A stretch of 15,099 nt of DNA from Mailhella sp. (GCA_017522745.1 JAFWYI010000240.1:1-15099); one strand, 5' to 3'. Positions 1 through 7,374 are shown, counted from the stretch's first letter. The notes: generated by a model from the sequence alone, not told the origin. Numbers and translations: made by a program.

Positions 1-1
1 C

Positions 2-859
2 GCCGTGGCTCGTACGCTTTCCGAACGCGGACATGCCGTGACCCTGTTCGACCTTTCCGAAGGCTTCAACAAACTCATGGCTCTTGCAGAAGAACATGAC
101 GTGGCCTTCCTCAATCTCCACGGTCAGCCGGGAGAAGACGGACTCGTGCAGGCCCTGCTGGAACACGCGGGATGCCCGTATCAGGGCGCCGGACCTGTGG
201 GCTCGTTCCTCGCGCTGAACAAGGCCGCCACGAAAACACTGTACCGCCGAGCCGGCATACAGACCGCAGACTGGGATTTCCTGCCTGTCCGCCCGGCGGC
301 CGACTGGAAGCCCTCTCTTGGATATCCGCTTTTCGTGAAATCCAATACCGGCGGCTCCAGCATCGACCTGTTCCGCGTGGAAGACGAAAAGGCGCTGAGC
401 GAAGCGCTGGATACGCTGTTCGCTCATCGTCAGGAAGTCCTCATCGAACCGCTCATCACCGGGCAGGAACTCACCTGCGGCGTTCTGGGCATGCCCGGCG
501 AGGAAAAAGCCCTGCCCCCGGTCCTCATCGTGCCCAAGCGTGAATTCTTCGACTTCCACGACAAATATGCCGACGACGGTGCCGCTGAAATATGCCCGGC
601 CCCGCTGCCCGAAGAAGTCATCGCCCGGGTGCAGGAAGCCGCCGTTGCCGCTCATCGCTGCCTCGGTCTTGCCGGGTACAGCCGTACCGACTTCCGCCTG
701 CGGGAAGATGGCGAGATCTTCGCCCTTGAGACCAACACCCTTCCCGGCATGACCGCCGCCAGCCTCATCCCCAAGGAAGCCGCGGCCATAGGCATGCCCT
801 TTGCCGAACTTCTGGAGACCCTGCTGGACTACGCCATACGCCTGCATGGAAAAGCGTAA
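2..859 (+). CDS. ddl: D-alanine--D-alanine ligase, 5' end outside the window
   Basis: ATP-grasp ligase that makes the D-Ala-D-Ala dipeptide for peptidoglycan in the cytoplasm. The reading frame is open from base 2. The first possible start (GTG at 5) falls inside the family's N-terminal domain, so roughly 15-20 residues, including the usual glycine-rich start, lie upstream. Counting from that GTG, visible family motifs are LHGQPGED (38-45), the ATP-binding lysine and loop VKSNTGGSS (111-119), the omega-loop DKY (186-188), TDF (228-230) and LETNTLPGMT (241-250), which carries the metal-binding Glu/Asn. The Tyr after Lys187 matches E. coli DdlB Tyr216, where Phe is linked to D-lactate use, so D-Ala-D-Ala specificity is expected. 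The ATP loop differs slightly from the usual KPxxGSSxG form. The family assignment is secure. The next gene has its own promoter. Confidence 0.95.
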   Translation, partial: AVARTLSERGHAVTLFDLSEGFNKLMALAEEHDVAFLNLHGQPGEDGLVQALLEHAGCPYQGAGPVGSFLALNKAATKTLYRRAGIQTADWDFLPVRPAADWKPSLGYPLFVKSNTGGSSIDLFRVEDEKALSEALDTLFAHRQEVLIEPLITGQELTCGVLGMPGEEKALPPVLIVPKREFFDFHDKYADDGAAEICPAPLPEEVIARVQEAAVAAHRCLGLAGYSRTDFRLREDGEIFALETNTLPGMTAASLIPKEAAAIGMPFAELLETLLDYAIRLHGKA

Positions 860-883
860 GGTCCCCAGCGTTCGTTCCTGCTA

Positions 884-912
884 TTGACACTCCTCCTTTT
901 GAGGTGCATCCT
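884..912 (+). promoter_or_regulatory. Sigma70-type promoter for the symporter leader transcript
   Basis: A perfect -35 box TTGACA (884-889) is followed after 17 bp by CATCCT (907-912), which keeps the conserved A2, T3 and T6 of the -10 consensus. Transcription would begin near 919, about 15 nt before the leader ORF. The placement downstream of the ligase stop and upstream of the leader peptide supports it. The -10 box is weak, which would suit a gene that is further controlled by attenuation. Confidence 0.55.
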
Positions 913-933
913 TTTTGCCGAAAGGAAAAACGT

Positions 934-1014
934 ATGAACTCCATTTTCGCCATGAACGCCTATTATTACCTCTATTATCATAGCGGGTCTTGCGGCGTGT
1001 CATGCGAAAGGTAG
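934..1014 (+). CDS. Tyrosine-rich leader peptide, 26 aa
   Basis: Short ORF starting at ATG 934 and ending at TAG 1012-1014. It is preceded by a Shine-Dalgarno-like AAAGGA (921-926) at about 7 nt. Residues 10-16 are Tyr-Tyr-Tyr-Leu-Tyr-Tyr-His (codons 961-981), giving five tyrosine codons within six. The ORF is followed by an intrinsic terminator (1047-1080) and then by a sodium:solute symporter gene. This is the layout of amino-acid leader peptides such as PheL, HisL or TrpL, in which ribosome stalling on a codon run decides termination. The peptide itself probably has no function; its translation would be the sensor. The tyrosine run and the spacing are seen directly, and the sensing role is inferred. 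A chance ORF remains possible. Confidence 0.7.
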   Translation: MNSIFAMNAYYYLYYHSGSCGVSCER

Positions 1015-1058
1015 AACACAGAAAGCCTTTCTGAAAACGATAAAACAAAGCCGCACGG
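951..1058 (+). promoter_or_regulatory. Attenuator switch: mutually exclusive leader RNA pairings
   Basis: Segment 1 (951-960, CATGAACGCC) pairs with segment 2 (994-1004, GGCGTGTCATG) in 10 base pairs with one bulged G (999). The loop between them holds all five Tyr codons. Segment 2 (TGCGGC, 991-996) can instead pair with GCCGCA (1050-1055), the 5' arm of the terminator. A ribosome stalled on the Tyr codons would cover segment 1 and free segment 2 to block the terminator. A ribosome at the stop codon (1012) would cover segment 2 and let the terminator form. A small hairpin, CAGAAA/TTTCTG (1019-1033), lies between. The antiterminator core is only 6 bp by eye, so its strength needs a folding calculation. 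Confidence 0.6.
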
Positions 1059-1080
1059 AGTTTCTGTACGGCTTTTTTCT
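1047..1080 (+). terminator. Intrinsic terminator acting as attenuator ahead of the symporter
   Basis: Stem AAAGCCGCAC (1047-1056) pairs with GTACGGCTTT (1066-1075), with one C/A mismatch, around a 9-nt loop. The run of T residues extends to 1078. It lies 32 nt after the leader stop codon and 42 nt before the symporter start, so it can only be an early terminator of the symporter transcript. The ligase gene upstream could also end here. Confidence 0.8.
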
Positions 1081-1122
1081 TTGTCAGGGATTCCGGCGCT
1101 TCCAACCCGCGGAGGAATCCCT

Positions 1123-2706
1123 ATGCTGGTCAAGATCCTTATCCTGCTGTGCTTCTTTCTCGTGACACTCGGCGTTGGCTTTGCCTGCCGCCGCAGTGCG
1201 AACGATGTCAACGGCTTCGTGCTGGGCGGCCGCTCCGCCGGCTCGTGGCTCACCGCTTTCGCCTACGGGACATCCTACTTCTCTGCGGTCATTTTCGTGG
1301 GTTACGCCGGGCAGTTCGGCTGGAAATACGGCATTTCCGCCACATGGATAGGTCTCGGCAACGCCTTCTTCGGCTCCCTGCTGGCGTGGCATGTGCTTGG
1401 CCGCCGCACACGCATCATGACACAGCATCTCGGCAGTGCCACCATGCCGGAATTCTTCGGCAAGCGATTCTGCTCCCCAGCGCTTCGCATCGCCGCGGCC
1501 GCCATAATCTTCATCTTCCTCATCCCCTACACCGCATCCCTCTATAATGGGCTCTCGCGTCTTTTCGGCATGGCCTTCAGCGTAGACTACACATGGTGCG
1601 TGCTGGGCATGGCCGTACTCACCGCCGCCTATGTCCTGCTTGGAGGCTACATGGCCGCGGCTGTGAACGACTTCATTCAGGGCATCGTCATGCTTTTCGG
1701 CATCGTGGCCGTCATCTGGGCCGTTCTGGAAAGCAACGGCGGTATGAGCATGGTCATGGCGAAACTTTCCACCATACCCGCACCTCAGGCCCCGGATATG
1801 CAGGGGGCGCTCATCTCCTTCTTCGGCCCTGCGCCTCTGGAACTTCTAGGGGTAGTCCTGCTCACGTCCTTCGGCACGTGGGGCCTGCCGCAGATGGTGG
1901 GAAAATTCTACGCCATCACCGACGAATCCGCCATTTCCAAGGGAACCATCATTTCCACGGTTTTCGCCTTCATCGTGGCAGGAGGCTGCTACTTCCTCGG
2001 AGGTTTTGCTCAGCTCTATGCAGAGTCCGTGGAATACGCGGCACCGGGCAAGCCTGTTTTCGACAGCATCATCCCCACCATGCTTTCCGGTCTGCCGGAC
2101 ATACTGCTCGGCATCGTGGTCATCCTCGTGCTTTCCGCTTCCATGTCCACGCTGTCTTCGCTGGTCATCACTTCCGGCTCAACGCTCGCGCTGGATATTT
2201 TCGTTCCGCTGATGCGCCGCCGCGGCATACTTCCGGGCAACAGGAGCCAGCTCCTGCAGATACGCCTGCTGGTGGTCTTCTTCATCGCCGTGTCGTCGGT
2301 CATCGCCATCGTTCAGGCCAGAAGCTCCGTCACGTTCATCGCCCAGCTCATGGGTATTTCCTGGGGCGCTCTGGCAGGTGCGTTCCTTGCTCCCTTCCTG
2401 TTCGCGCTGTACTGGAAACGCACGACTCCGGCCGCAGTCATGGCATCGTTCCTTGTGGGCGTAGGCATCATGTGTGCCTGCATGGCGTGCAGTTTCGCAG
2501 GGCTCCCCTTCATCTCGCCCTTCCTGTCGTCTCCCATCAATGCCGGCGTACTTGCCATGCTGGCCGGTCTCATCGTAGTCCCGCTGGTCAGTTTCGTCAC
2601 CTCCGCACCTGAGCGTTCAGAGGTCGACGCCATGTTCGCCAGCTACGATCGCAAAGTCGTGGTGCAGGCTTCCACAGCGCTTTCGCCCCAGGAAGAAAAC
2701 CTGTGA
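1123..2706 (+). CDS. Sodium:solute symporter (SSS/SLC5 family), possibly for tyrosine or aromatic amino acids
   Basis: 527-residue inner-membrane transporter with about 13 hydrophobic segments, taken to couple sodium entry to solute uptake. ATG 1123 is chosen because GGAGGA (1111-1116) sits 6 nt upstream and the first membrane segment starts at once. Family features are FVLGGRSAGSW near 32-42, the unwound-helix region around 47-60, the SSS signature GGYMAAAVNDFIQG near 174-187, and the sodium-site helix LSASMSTLSS near 337-346. The usual Thr of the signature is Asn here. The closest familiar types are PutP-like and other amino- or organic-acid symporters, and sequence alone does not give the substrate. 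The upstream tyrosine-rich leader and terminator suggest, by inference, a tyrosine or aromatic substrate with induction when charged tRNA-Tyr is scarce. The family call is sure; the substrate is speculative. Confidence 0.92.
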   Translation: MLVKILILLCFFLVTLGVGFACRRSANDVNGFVLGGRSAGSWLTAFAYGTSYFSAVIFVGYAGQFGWKYGISATWIGLGNAFFGSLLAWHVLGRRTRIMTQHLGSATMPEFFGKRFCSPALRIAAAAIIFIFLIPYTASLYNGLSRLFGMAFSVDYTWCVLGMAVLTAAYVLLGGYMAAAVNDFIQGIVMLFGIVAVIWAVLESNGGMSMVMAKLSTIPAPQAPDMQGALISFFGPAPLELLGVVLLTSFGTWGLPQMVGKFYAITDESAISKGTIISTVFAFIVAGGCYFLGGFAQLYAESVEYAAPGKPVFDSIIPTMLSGLPDILLGIVVILVLSASMSTLSSLVITSGSTLALDIFVPLMRRRGILPGNRSQLLQIRLLVVFFIAVSSVIAIVQARSSVTFIAQLMGISWGALAGAFLAPFLFALYWKRTTPAAVMASFLVGVGIMCACMACSFAGLPFISPFLSSPINAGVLAMLAGLIVVPLVSFVTSAPERSEVDAMFASYDRKVVVQASTALSPQEENL

Positions 2707-2741
2707 TCTTGCAACATTATAGATAAAGGACTGTAGATACA

Positions 2742-2782
2742 CGAAAGGCATATCTGCACGATATGCCTTTCGTCATTGGAAA
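2742..2782. terminator. Bidirectional terminator-like hairpin between convergent genes
   Basis: Perfect 12-bp inverted repeat, CGAAAGGCATAT (2742-2753) and ATATGCCTTTCG (2761-2772), with a 7-nt loop. The GAAA/TTTC ends give an A-tract before and a T-containing tract (TTTCGTCATT) after the GC-containing core, the usual form of a two-way terminator. It lies between the symporter stop (2706) and the stop of the opposing lipoprotein gene (2805). The T-tract is weak on both strands. Confidence 0.65.
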
Positions 2783-2804
2783 ATCAAAGGAGCGCCCAAA
2801 AGCC

Positions 2805-3311
2805 TTATTTCTGGAGCAGGCTCGCGGCAGCCTCGAGCAGGCGGGAGAAAACCTCGATGGCGCCGCGCAGGATATCCCCGGAAAGTTCCTTGAGGACAGG
2901 CAGGCTTTCCTTGACGCCCTCACCCACATTCTTCGCCAGAGTACCGGCGACTTCTGCGGTGCGATCCGCCATGTCCTTGCGAGGCGGCATGGAGTCCTCC
3001 ACGCTTTTCACGGCCTTTTCCACGGCATCGCCGGCTTTCCCGCCGATGGCGCGACTGATGGTATCGAGCTTGCTCACGAACGCTTCCAGCTCGGAACTGG
3101 TCAGTCCTTCCTTGCGGTTACGCTCGATAACAGGCTGAACGTCCTGTTCAAAAAGGCTGGGCGGCAAAATACGCTTCAGCGACTCAAGGCTGGAATCGTC
3201 CACTTTGCGAGGAGCTTCGGGGCGGGCAGGTGCGCCTTCCTGCTCACCGCTGTGCTGAAAAAAAACACCGCAGGCCGCGAGGAAAAGAAGTACGAGAAAA
3301 GTTCTGAACAT
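2805..3311 (-). CDS. Putative lipoprotein of unknown function
   Basis: 168 residues. The first 14 residues form a lipoprotein signal: Arg3, a hydrophobic core, then the lipobox Leu11-Ala12-Ala13-Cys14. Gly at +2 argues against inner-membrane retention, so an outer-membrane lipid anchor facing the periplasm is likely. A proline/charge-rich linker (about 20-40) follows, then a mostly helical acidic/basic region with no recognised domain (Ser/Leu/Glu-rich, with several Asp/Glu-Lys alternations), ending in a hydrophobic amphipathic helix. A CAGGA ribosome-binding sequence precedes ATG 3311. It follows RNase E/G on the same strand, but the RNase E/G terminator ends only about 12 nt before the start codon. 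It must therefore rely on read-through or on a promoter inside the terminator or the RNase E/G 3' end. I do not recognise the family. Confidence 0.75.
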   Translation of the reverse strand: MFRTFLVLLFLAACGVFFQHSGEQEGAPARPEAPRKVDDSSLESLKRILPPSLFEQDVQPVIERNRKEGLTSSELEAFVSKLDTISRAIGGKAGDAVEKAVKSVEDSMPPRKDMADRTAEVAGTLAKNVGEGVKESLPVLKELSGDILRGAIEVFSRLLEAAASLLQK

Positions 3312-3322
3312 GAGATATCCTG

Positions 3323-3365
3323 AAAAAGCCCCGCCTTGACAGCCGTAACTGTCCGGGCGGGGCTT
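3323..3365 (-). terminator. Intrinsic terminator after RNase E/G
   Basis: Read on the minus strand, AAGCCCCGCC (3365-3356) pairs perfectly with GGCGGGGCTT (3335-3326). An inner GACAG/CTGTC stem (3353-3349 with 3342-3338) sits around a 6-nt loop, and the outer stem runs into TTTTT (3327-3323). It ends the RNase E/G message and lies directly before the lipoprotein ribosome-binding site. Confidence 0.88.
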
Positions 3366-3372
3366 CGTGCGT

Positions 3373-6300
3373 TTACTTCAACCGGATCTCGATGTGTACC
3401 CCGAACTTTTCTTCCAGCGCGGCGATGCGGTCGCGCTTACGGTTCAGGATATACAGCGCCAGTTCGGCAGTGCTTTCATACACGAAGGTAGCCATTTCGG
3501 ACTTGTCGCCCTTCGGATCGGCCTTCCTAGTCTTGCCGCTGTCTAGGCTCTTGCAGAGCTTGGAGCGCAGATCGCGCATGGCCTGCAGGGCCTGCCATTC
3601 CAGATTGCGGCGCACCCCGGTGCCATGGCAATGCGGGCAGGGTTCCGTGGTGATGGAAATAGCGGAAGTGCCAGTGCGCTGACGGACCAGTTCCAGCAGA
3701 CCGAAAGAACTCATGTGGCCAACGTCGTGGCGGGCGCGGTCCTTACGCATGGCGTTGCGTATGGTGCGTTCCACCTCGCGGCAATGGTTCTTGTCGCGCA
3801 TTTCGATGAAGTCGATGACCACCTGACCGCCGATATCGCGCAGACGCAGATGACGTGCGATGGCTTCGGCAGCTTCCATATTGGTGCGGAACACCATGGC
3901 TTCGAAGTTGGTCTTGCCCTGCGTCTTGCCGGAGTTGATGTCGATGGCCATGAGAGCTTCCGTCTGGTCGAAGACGAGACGCCCGCCGGAAGGCAGGATG
4001 ACTTCACGGCTGGTCACGGACTCCAGCTGCTTGAGCAGACCGAAGCGTTCCCACATCGTCTGGCGCTGTTCCTTGTGCAGCTTGATGTAGAAATTCTTGC
4101 GATCGGGGAAGATGACGTCGATGACGCCTTCGAGGCGCTTCTTCGTTTCTTCATCGTCCGTCCAGATATCTTCGATATCCTCAGAAAGATAGTCGCGCAC
4201 CGAGCGGGTGGCGAGGTCGGCTTCCTGATAGATGAGCGAAGGGGACTTTTCCTGCTGGGCCTTCTTCTGGATATCCTTCCACATGCGCTGAAGCTGCTGG
4301 AGGTCCTGCTGGATGCTGACCTTGTTCACACCTTCGCTGGCGGTACGGATGATGACGCCCATGTTCTCGCCGGGCTGGATATCGTTCAGAAGCTCCTTGA
4401 GGCGGGCACGTTCTTCAGGATCCTCCACCTTGCGGGAAACGCCGATCTGTTCCTGACCGGGGGTGAGGACGAGGAAGCGGCCGGCAATGGATATCCACGT
4501 GGTAAGGAAGGCGCCCTTGGTACCCGCAGGTTCCTTGACCACCTGGACCAGCACTTCCTGACCGACCTTCAGCACCTTCTGGATAGGAGGATACTTGGGG
4601 CCGCGGCTGGAATCGTGATGGACGAGGTAGTATTCGGGATGGACTTCGTCGATCTGCAGGAAGCCGTTCTTTCCGTTGCCGAAATTCACGAAGGCCGCCT
4701 GAAGATTGGTATCGATATTGTTGATGATACCCTTATAGATATTCCCGCGGATCTTGACCTGATGGGCCATGTCCACAAAATACTCGGTAACGAGGCCATC
4801 TTCGGTGATGACCACTTCCACCTGCTCGTCCGGCACGGAACTGATGTAAAGGGCGCGAACGGCCTTGGACTGTTCGGGAGCGGCTTCGGCCTTGGTCTCC
4901 TCGATGGCGGCCTTCTCGTCTCTCGCAGCGTTCTCTTCGCGGGGAGCCTTCTCGTCCTTGTTCTTCCGTCCCTTGCGGTCCTTACGGTTCTCCTTCTGCT
5001 GGGGGCGGGCAGGAGCGGCGATGCGGTTGCCGTTCACGGCGGCATCGAGCGCTTCAAGGTCTTCTTCCGCCATATCGCCAGAAGAGAAGGGCTGTGCCAC
5101 AGGCTGGTCGAGGATGACAGGCTGAGGACCGTCGTCCTCTACGAAGTCATCTTCCTCCTGACGGCCGAAAGCCACCCCGAGGACACTATCGTTGAGCATG
5201 GCAGCATTGAAATCGAAGTCGGCAGGCAGGGTAGGAACGGCCTGCTGGTTGCGGCGATTCTTCTTGCCGCGACGATCCTTGCGGTTGCCGAAAGGCGCAT
5301 CCGTGAGCGGAGGCTGGAGCTGACCGTAGAATTCCTGCTGGTAGGGAGCGGGCAGATACGGCGAACCGTTGAACATGGGCTGAGCGTCACGGTCGCGACG
5401 CCCCTTACGCGTATTGATACGACGATGGGAACGCACGTCTCCGCCGTATTCATTGGCGTAAGGCAGGATATTCGTCACGATGCCGTCATCGAACCATTCC
5501 GGCTGAGCATCGCTGGAAGGCTTGGCCGGAGCTTCGGCGCGGTTGCCAAGGTCGTCATCAGGCATCTGAGGTTTTTCAAGAGCCTGATTGCCGGGAGCGG
5601 CCTTCTGAAATTTTTCCTGCTGGCGGGCCTTCTTGTTCCGGCGGTCGTTACGATTACGGCGGTTCGGACGTTCCACCACGTCTTCATCCCGCCTGCCCTC
5701 TTCACGCAGACCGGAAGGGGGAAGCATATCGTCGAGTACGATGGCAGAGCCCAGATGCACGATCTGGTCATCATCGTCGAAAGCGCTGTCGTAGTCGGGG
5801 GTGCCAAGAGGCGCGGCTTCAGCACGAGGTCTGCGAGCCTTGCGATTCCGGGGATCGAGACGTTCGGCGCGTTCACGAGGAGCGTTCTTCTCTGCGGCGG
5901 CTTCGGCCACAGGCTGTTCTGCAGGGATGGGAGCGGCTTCCACATCCGCCTCGCCCTGTGCCCCATTCAGCTTGCGGTCACGCTTCACGGACTTGCGGGC
6001 TTCCTTTTCCGCGTCCTCAGCGGGAAGCGCATTGGCCGCTTCGTCACTATGGCTGATCTGCTGGGGGATCTCAGGCTGAACATCTGCCGGCGCGGCTTCC
6101 GTCTTAGCCTTGCGACTGCGGCGAGGTTTGGCCGGCGCGGCTTCTGCAGGAGTTTCCACAGGAGCCGTCACAGGAGCTTCCGCAACGGATACTTCTGCAG
6201 GCTCGTCCTGTACGTCAGCCTTAGCCTTGCGGGGACGACCACGGCGAGGCTTGGGGGCTTCCGTATTTTCAGTGGCGGCTTCGGGAGCGGCATCGCCCGC

Positions 6301-6510
6301 GGGGATCTCCGCGGTCACGGCTTCCGCCTTGGGCTTTCTGCTTCTGCGAACAGTTTTTTTCGGAGCAGGAGCGCCCTCTTCCTGAGTAGCGGGAACAGCT
6401 TCAGGCAGGACCTCAGGAACGGCGGCAGCCTTGGTTTTTCTGCCCTTACGGACGGGCTTTTTGACGGTTTCAGTGGTTGATTCTTCGGGAAGAATGGGGG
6501 TCTGACTCAT
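3373..6510 (-). CDS. rne: Ribonuclease E/G with a long N-terminal disordered scaffold
   Basis: 1045-residue endoribonuclease for mRNA decay and rRNA/tRNA processing. The catalytic part occupies about 551-1045: S1 RNA-binding domain (about 585-680), 5'-monophosphate sensor Arg722-Thr723, catalytic MAIDINSG with Asp857/Asn859, VVIDFIEM with Asp900, zinc-link CPHC (Cys958, Cys961) and a C-terminal small domain. Residues 1-550 are low complexity, rich in Ala/Glu/Pro, with repeated Lys/Arg blocks (17-30, 51-62, 87-99, 128-138, 409-421, 508-520). One block contains the AT-hook-like RRGRPRK. Short aromatic or acidic islands interrupt the tail. E. coli RNase E carries its scaffold at the C-terminus; here it is N-terminal and nothing follows the small domain. 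ATG 6510 has a GAGGA-type site. The gene lies 24 bp after the metallophosphoesterase stop, so the two probably share a transcript. The symbol could equally be rng. Confidence 0.95.
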   Translation of the reverse strand: MSQTPILPEESTTETVKKPVRKGRKTKAAAVPEVLPEAVPATQEEGAPAPKKTVRRSRKPKAEAVTAEIPAGDAAPEAATENTEAPKPRRGRPRKAKADVQDEPAEVSVAEAPVTAPVETPAEAAPAKPRRSRKAKTEAAPADVQPEIPQQISHSDEAANALPAEDAEKEARKSVKRDRKLNGAQGEADVEAAPIPAEQPVAEAAAEKNAPRERAERLDPRNRKARRPRAEAAPLGTPDYDSAFDDDDQIVHLGSAIVLDDMLPPSGLREEGRRDEDVVERPNRRNRNDRRNKKARQQEKFQKAAPGNQALEKPQMPDDDLGNRAEAPAKPSSDAQPEWFDDGIVTNILPYANEYGGDVRSHRRINTRKGRRDRDAQPMFNGSPYLPAPYQQEFYGQLQPPLTDAPFGNRKDRRGKKNRRNQQAVPTLPADFDFNAAMLNDSVLGVAFGRQEEDDFVEDDGPQPVILDQPVAQPFSSGDMAEEDLEALDAAVNGNRIAAPARPQQKENRKDRKGRKNKDEKAPREENAARDEKAAIEETKAEAAPEQSKAVRALYISSVPDEQVEVVITEDGLVTEYFVDMAHQVKIRGNIYKGIINNIDTNLQAAFVNFGNGKNGFLQIDEVHPEYYLVHHDSSRGPKYPPIQKVLKVGQEVLVQVVKEPAGTKGAFLTTWISIAGRFLVLTPGQEQIGVSRKVEDPEERARLKELLNDIQPGENMGVIIRTASEGVNKVSIQQDLQQLQRMWKDIQKKAQQEKSPSLIYQEADLATRSVRDYLSEDIEDIWTDDEETKKRLEGVIDVIFPDRKNFYIKLHKEQRQTMWERFGLLKQLESVTSREVILPSGGRLVFDQTEALMAIDINSGKTQGKTNFEAMVFRTNMEAAEAIARHLRLRDIGGQVVIDFIEMRDKNHCREVERTIRNAMRKDRARHDVGHMSSFGLLELVRQRTGTSAISITTEPCPHCHGTGVRRNLEWQALQAMRDLRSKLCKSLDSGKTRKADPKGDKSEMATFVYESTAELALYILNRKRDRIAALEEKFGVHIEIRLK

Positions 6511-6534
6511 GTGATCCTCAAAAATGATGCGAGG

Positions 6535-7311
6535 TCAGCGGTCCAGCCTTCGCAGAGAGACCTGCACGCCGCGTTCGGCGACAGAGAGCAGCGCGTAGCA
6601 TCCGGCGGAGAAGGGGCCGGGGTTGGCCACGATGGTTCGGCCAAGGCGCTGCATCCCTACGGACTCATGGATATGTCCGCAAAGGCAGATAGCGGGCTGA
6701 TGTTCCTCGATGAAATCGCGGACGGCAGAGGAGCCGACATGAAGGCCGTTGCTCGTGCGGTCACAGGCGGTATTGTATGGCGGATTATGTGCGGCAAGCA
6801 CCAGATGCTGTGTGCTGCCGGCTCGCAAGGCAAGCTCTTCCAGCCATTCCGAAAAACGTGCTTCTGGAAATTCCGATGGCGTTCCAAAAGGGCTGAACGT
6901 GGAACCACCCACACCAAGGAGGGCGACGTTCGGGAGCAGGTTCCGCACATGGCGGTGCAGATTGATGCCCCTTGCCTCAAGCCAATCATTCACTTCAGGG
7001 CGATCCATGTTGCCTATCTGGGCGAAAACGACGGGATTCAGGACCTCTATGGCCTCGATCACGGCGCGGGCGGCGGCAACGCCTCCCAAGGTGGTCAGAT
7101 CACCGGTGAGAATGACTCCGGCCGCTTTTTCCAGTTCAGGTATCTCACGAACACGGCGTATCTTACCGTGGACATCGCCAAGCACGACCCATATCTGCCC
7201 ATCTTCGGGCAAAGGGCCATCGCCCAGAGCCCCGGTGAAACGCGCAAGGCGTGCCGACGGAGAAGAACAGCTCGGCACGTACGGAGCTGATTCCGGGAAG
7301 GAGCTTGGCAT
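6535..7311 (-). CDS. Calcineurin-like metallophosphoesterase
   Basis: 258-residue two-metal phosphoesterase. The metal ligands appear in order: GDVHG (Asp46, His48), GDLT (Asp71), GNMDRPE (Asn101, Asp103), AAHNPPY (His175) and GHIHES (His213, His215). This order matches YfcE/ICC-like single-domain cytoplasmic phosphoesterases. The substrate cannot be told. The first ~38 residues before the first beta strand are longer than usual and not conserved-looking. ATG 7311 is still favoured, because AAAGGA (7326-7321 on the minus strand) lies 9 nt before it and the promoter at 7375-7403 fits. It is the first gene of the unit with RNase E/G, 24 bp apart, so a role in RNA or nucleotide turnover is possible but only suggested by position. 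Confidence 0.88.
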   Translation of the reverse strand: MPSSFPESAPYVPSCSSPSARLARFTGALGDGPLPEDGQIWVVLGDVHGKIRRVREIPELEKAAGVILTGDLTTLGGVAAARAVIEAIEVLNPVVFAQIGNMDRPEVNDWLEARGINLHRHVRNLLPNVALLGVGGSTFSPFGTPSEFPEARFSEWLEELALRAGSTQHLVLAAHNPPYNTACDRTSNGLHVGSSAVRDFIEEHQPAICLCGHIHESVGMQRLGRTIVANPGPFSAGCYALLSVAERGVQVSLRRLDR

Positions 7312-7374
7312 GAAGAGGAGTCCTTTCTACTGGAGCGGACGAAAATTTGTGGCAGAACTCATCTGCCGGGAGGC

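Noticed and set aside
860..1122. T-box riboswitch as the explanation for the leader
   Set aside because: T-boxes need a long leader with a specifier loop and the conserved T-box sequence. The leader here is short and carries a translated Tyr-codon run, which fits ribosome-mediated attenuation.
3625..6480. A 951-codon open frame on the plus strand, opposite RNase E/G
   Set aside because: It mirrors the coding strand codon bias of the Ala/Glu/Lys/Arg-rich tail and catalytic region. It lacks any recognised domain, and the minus-strand protein carries complete RNase E/G motifs.
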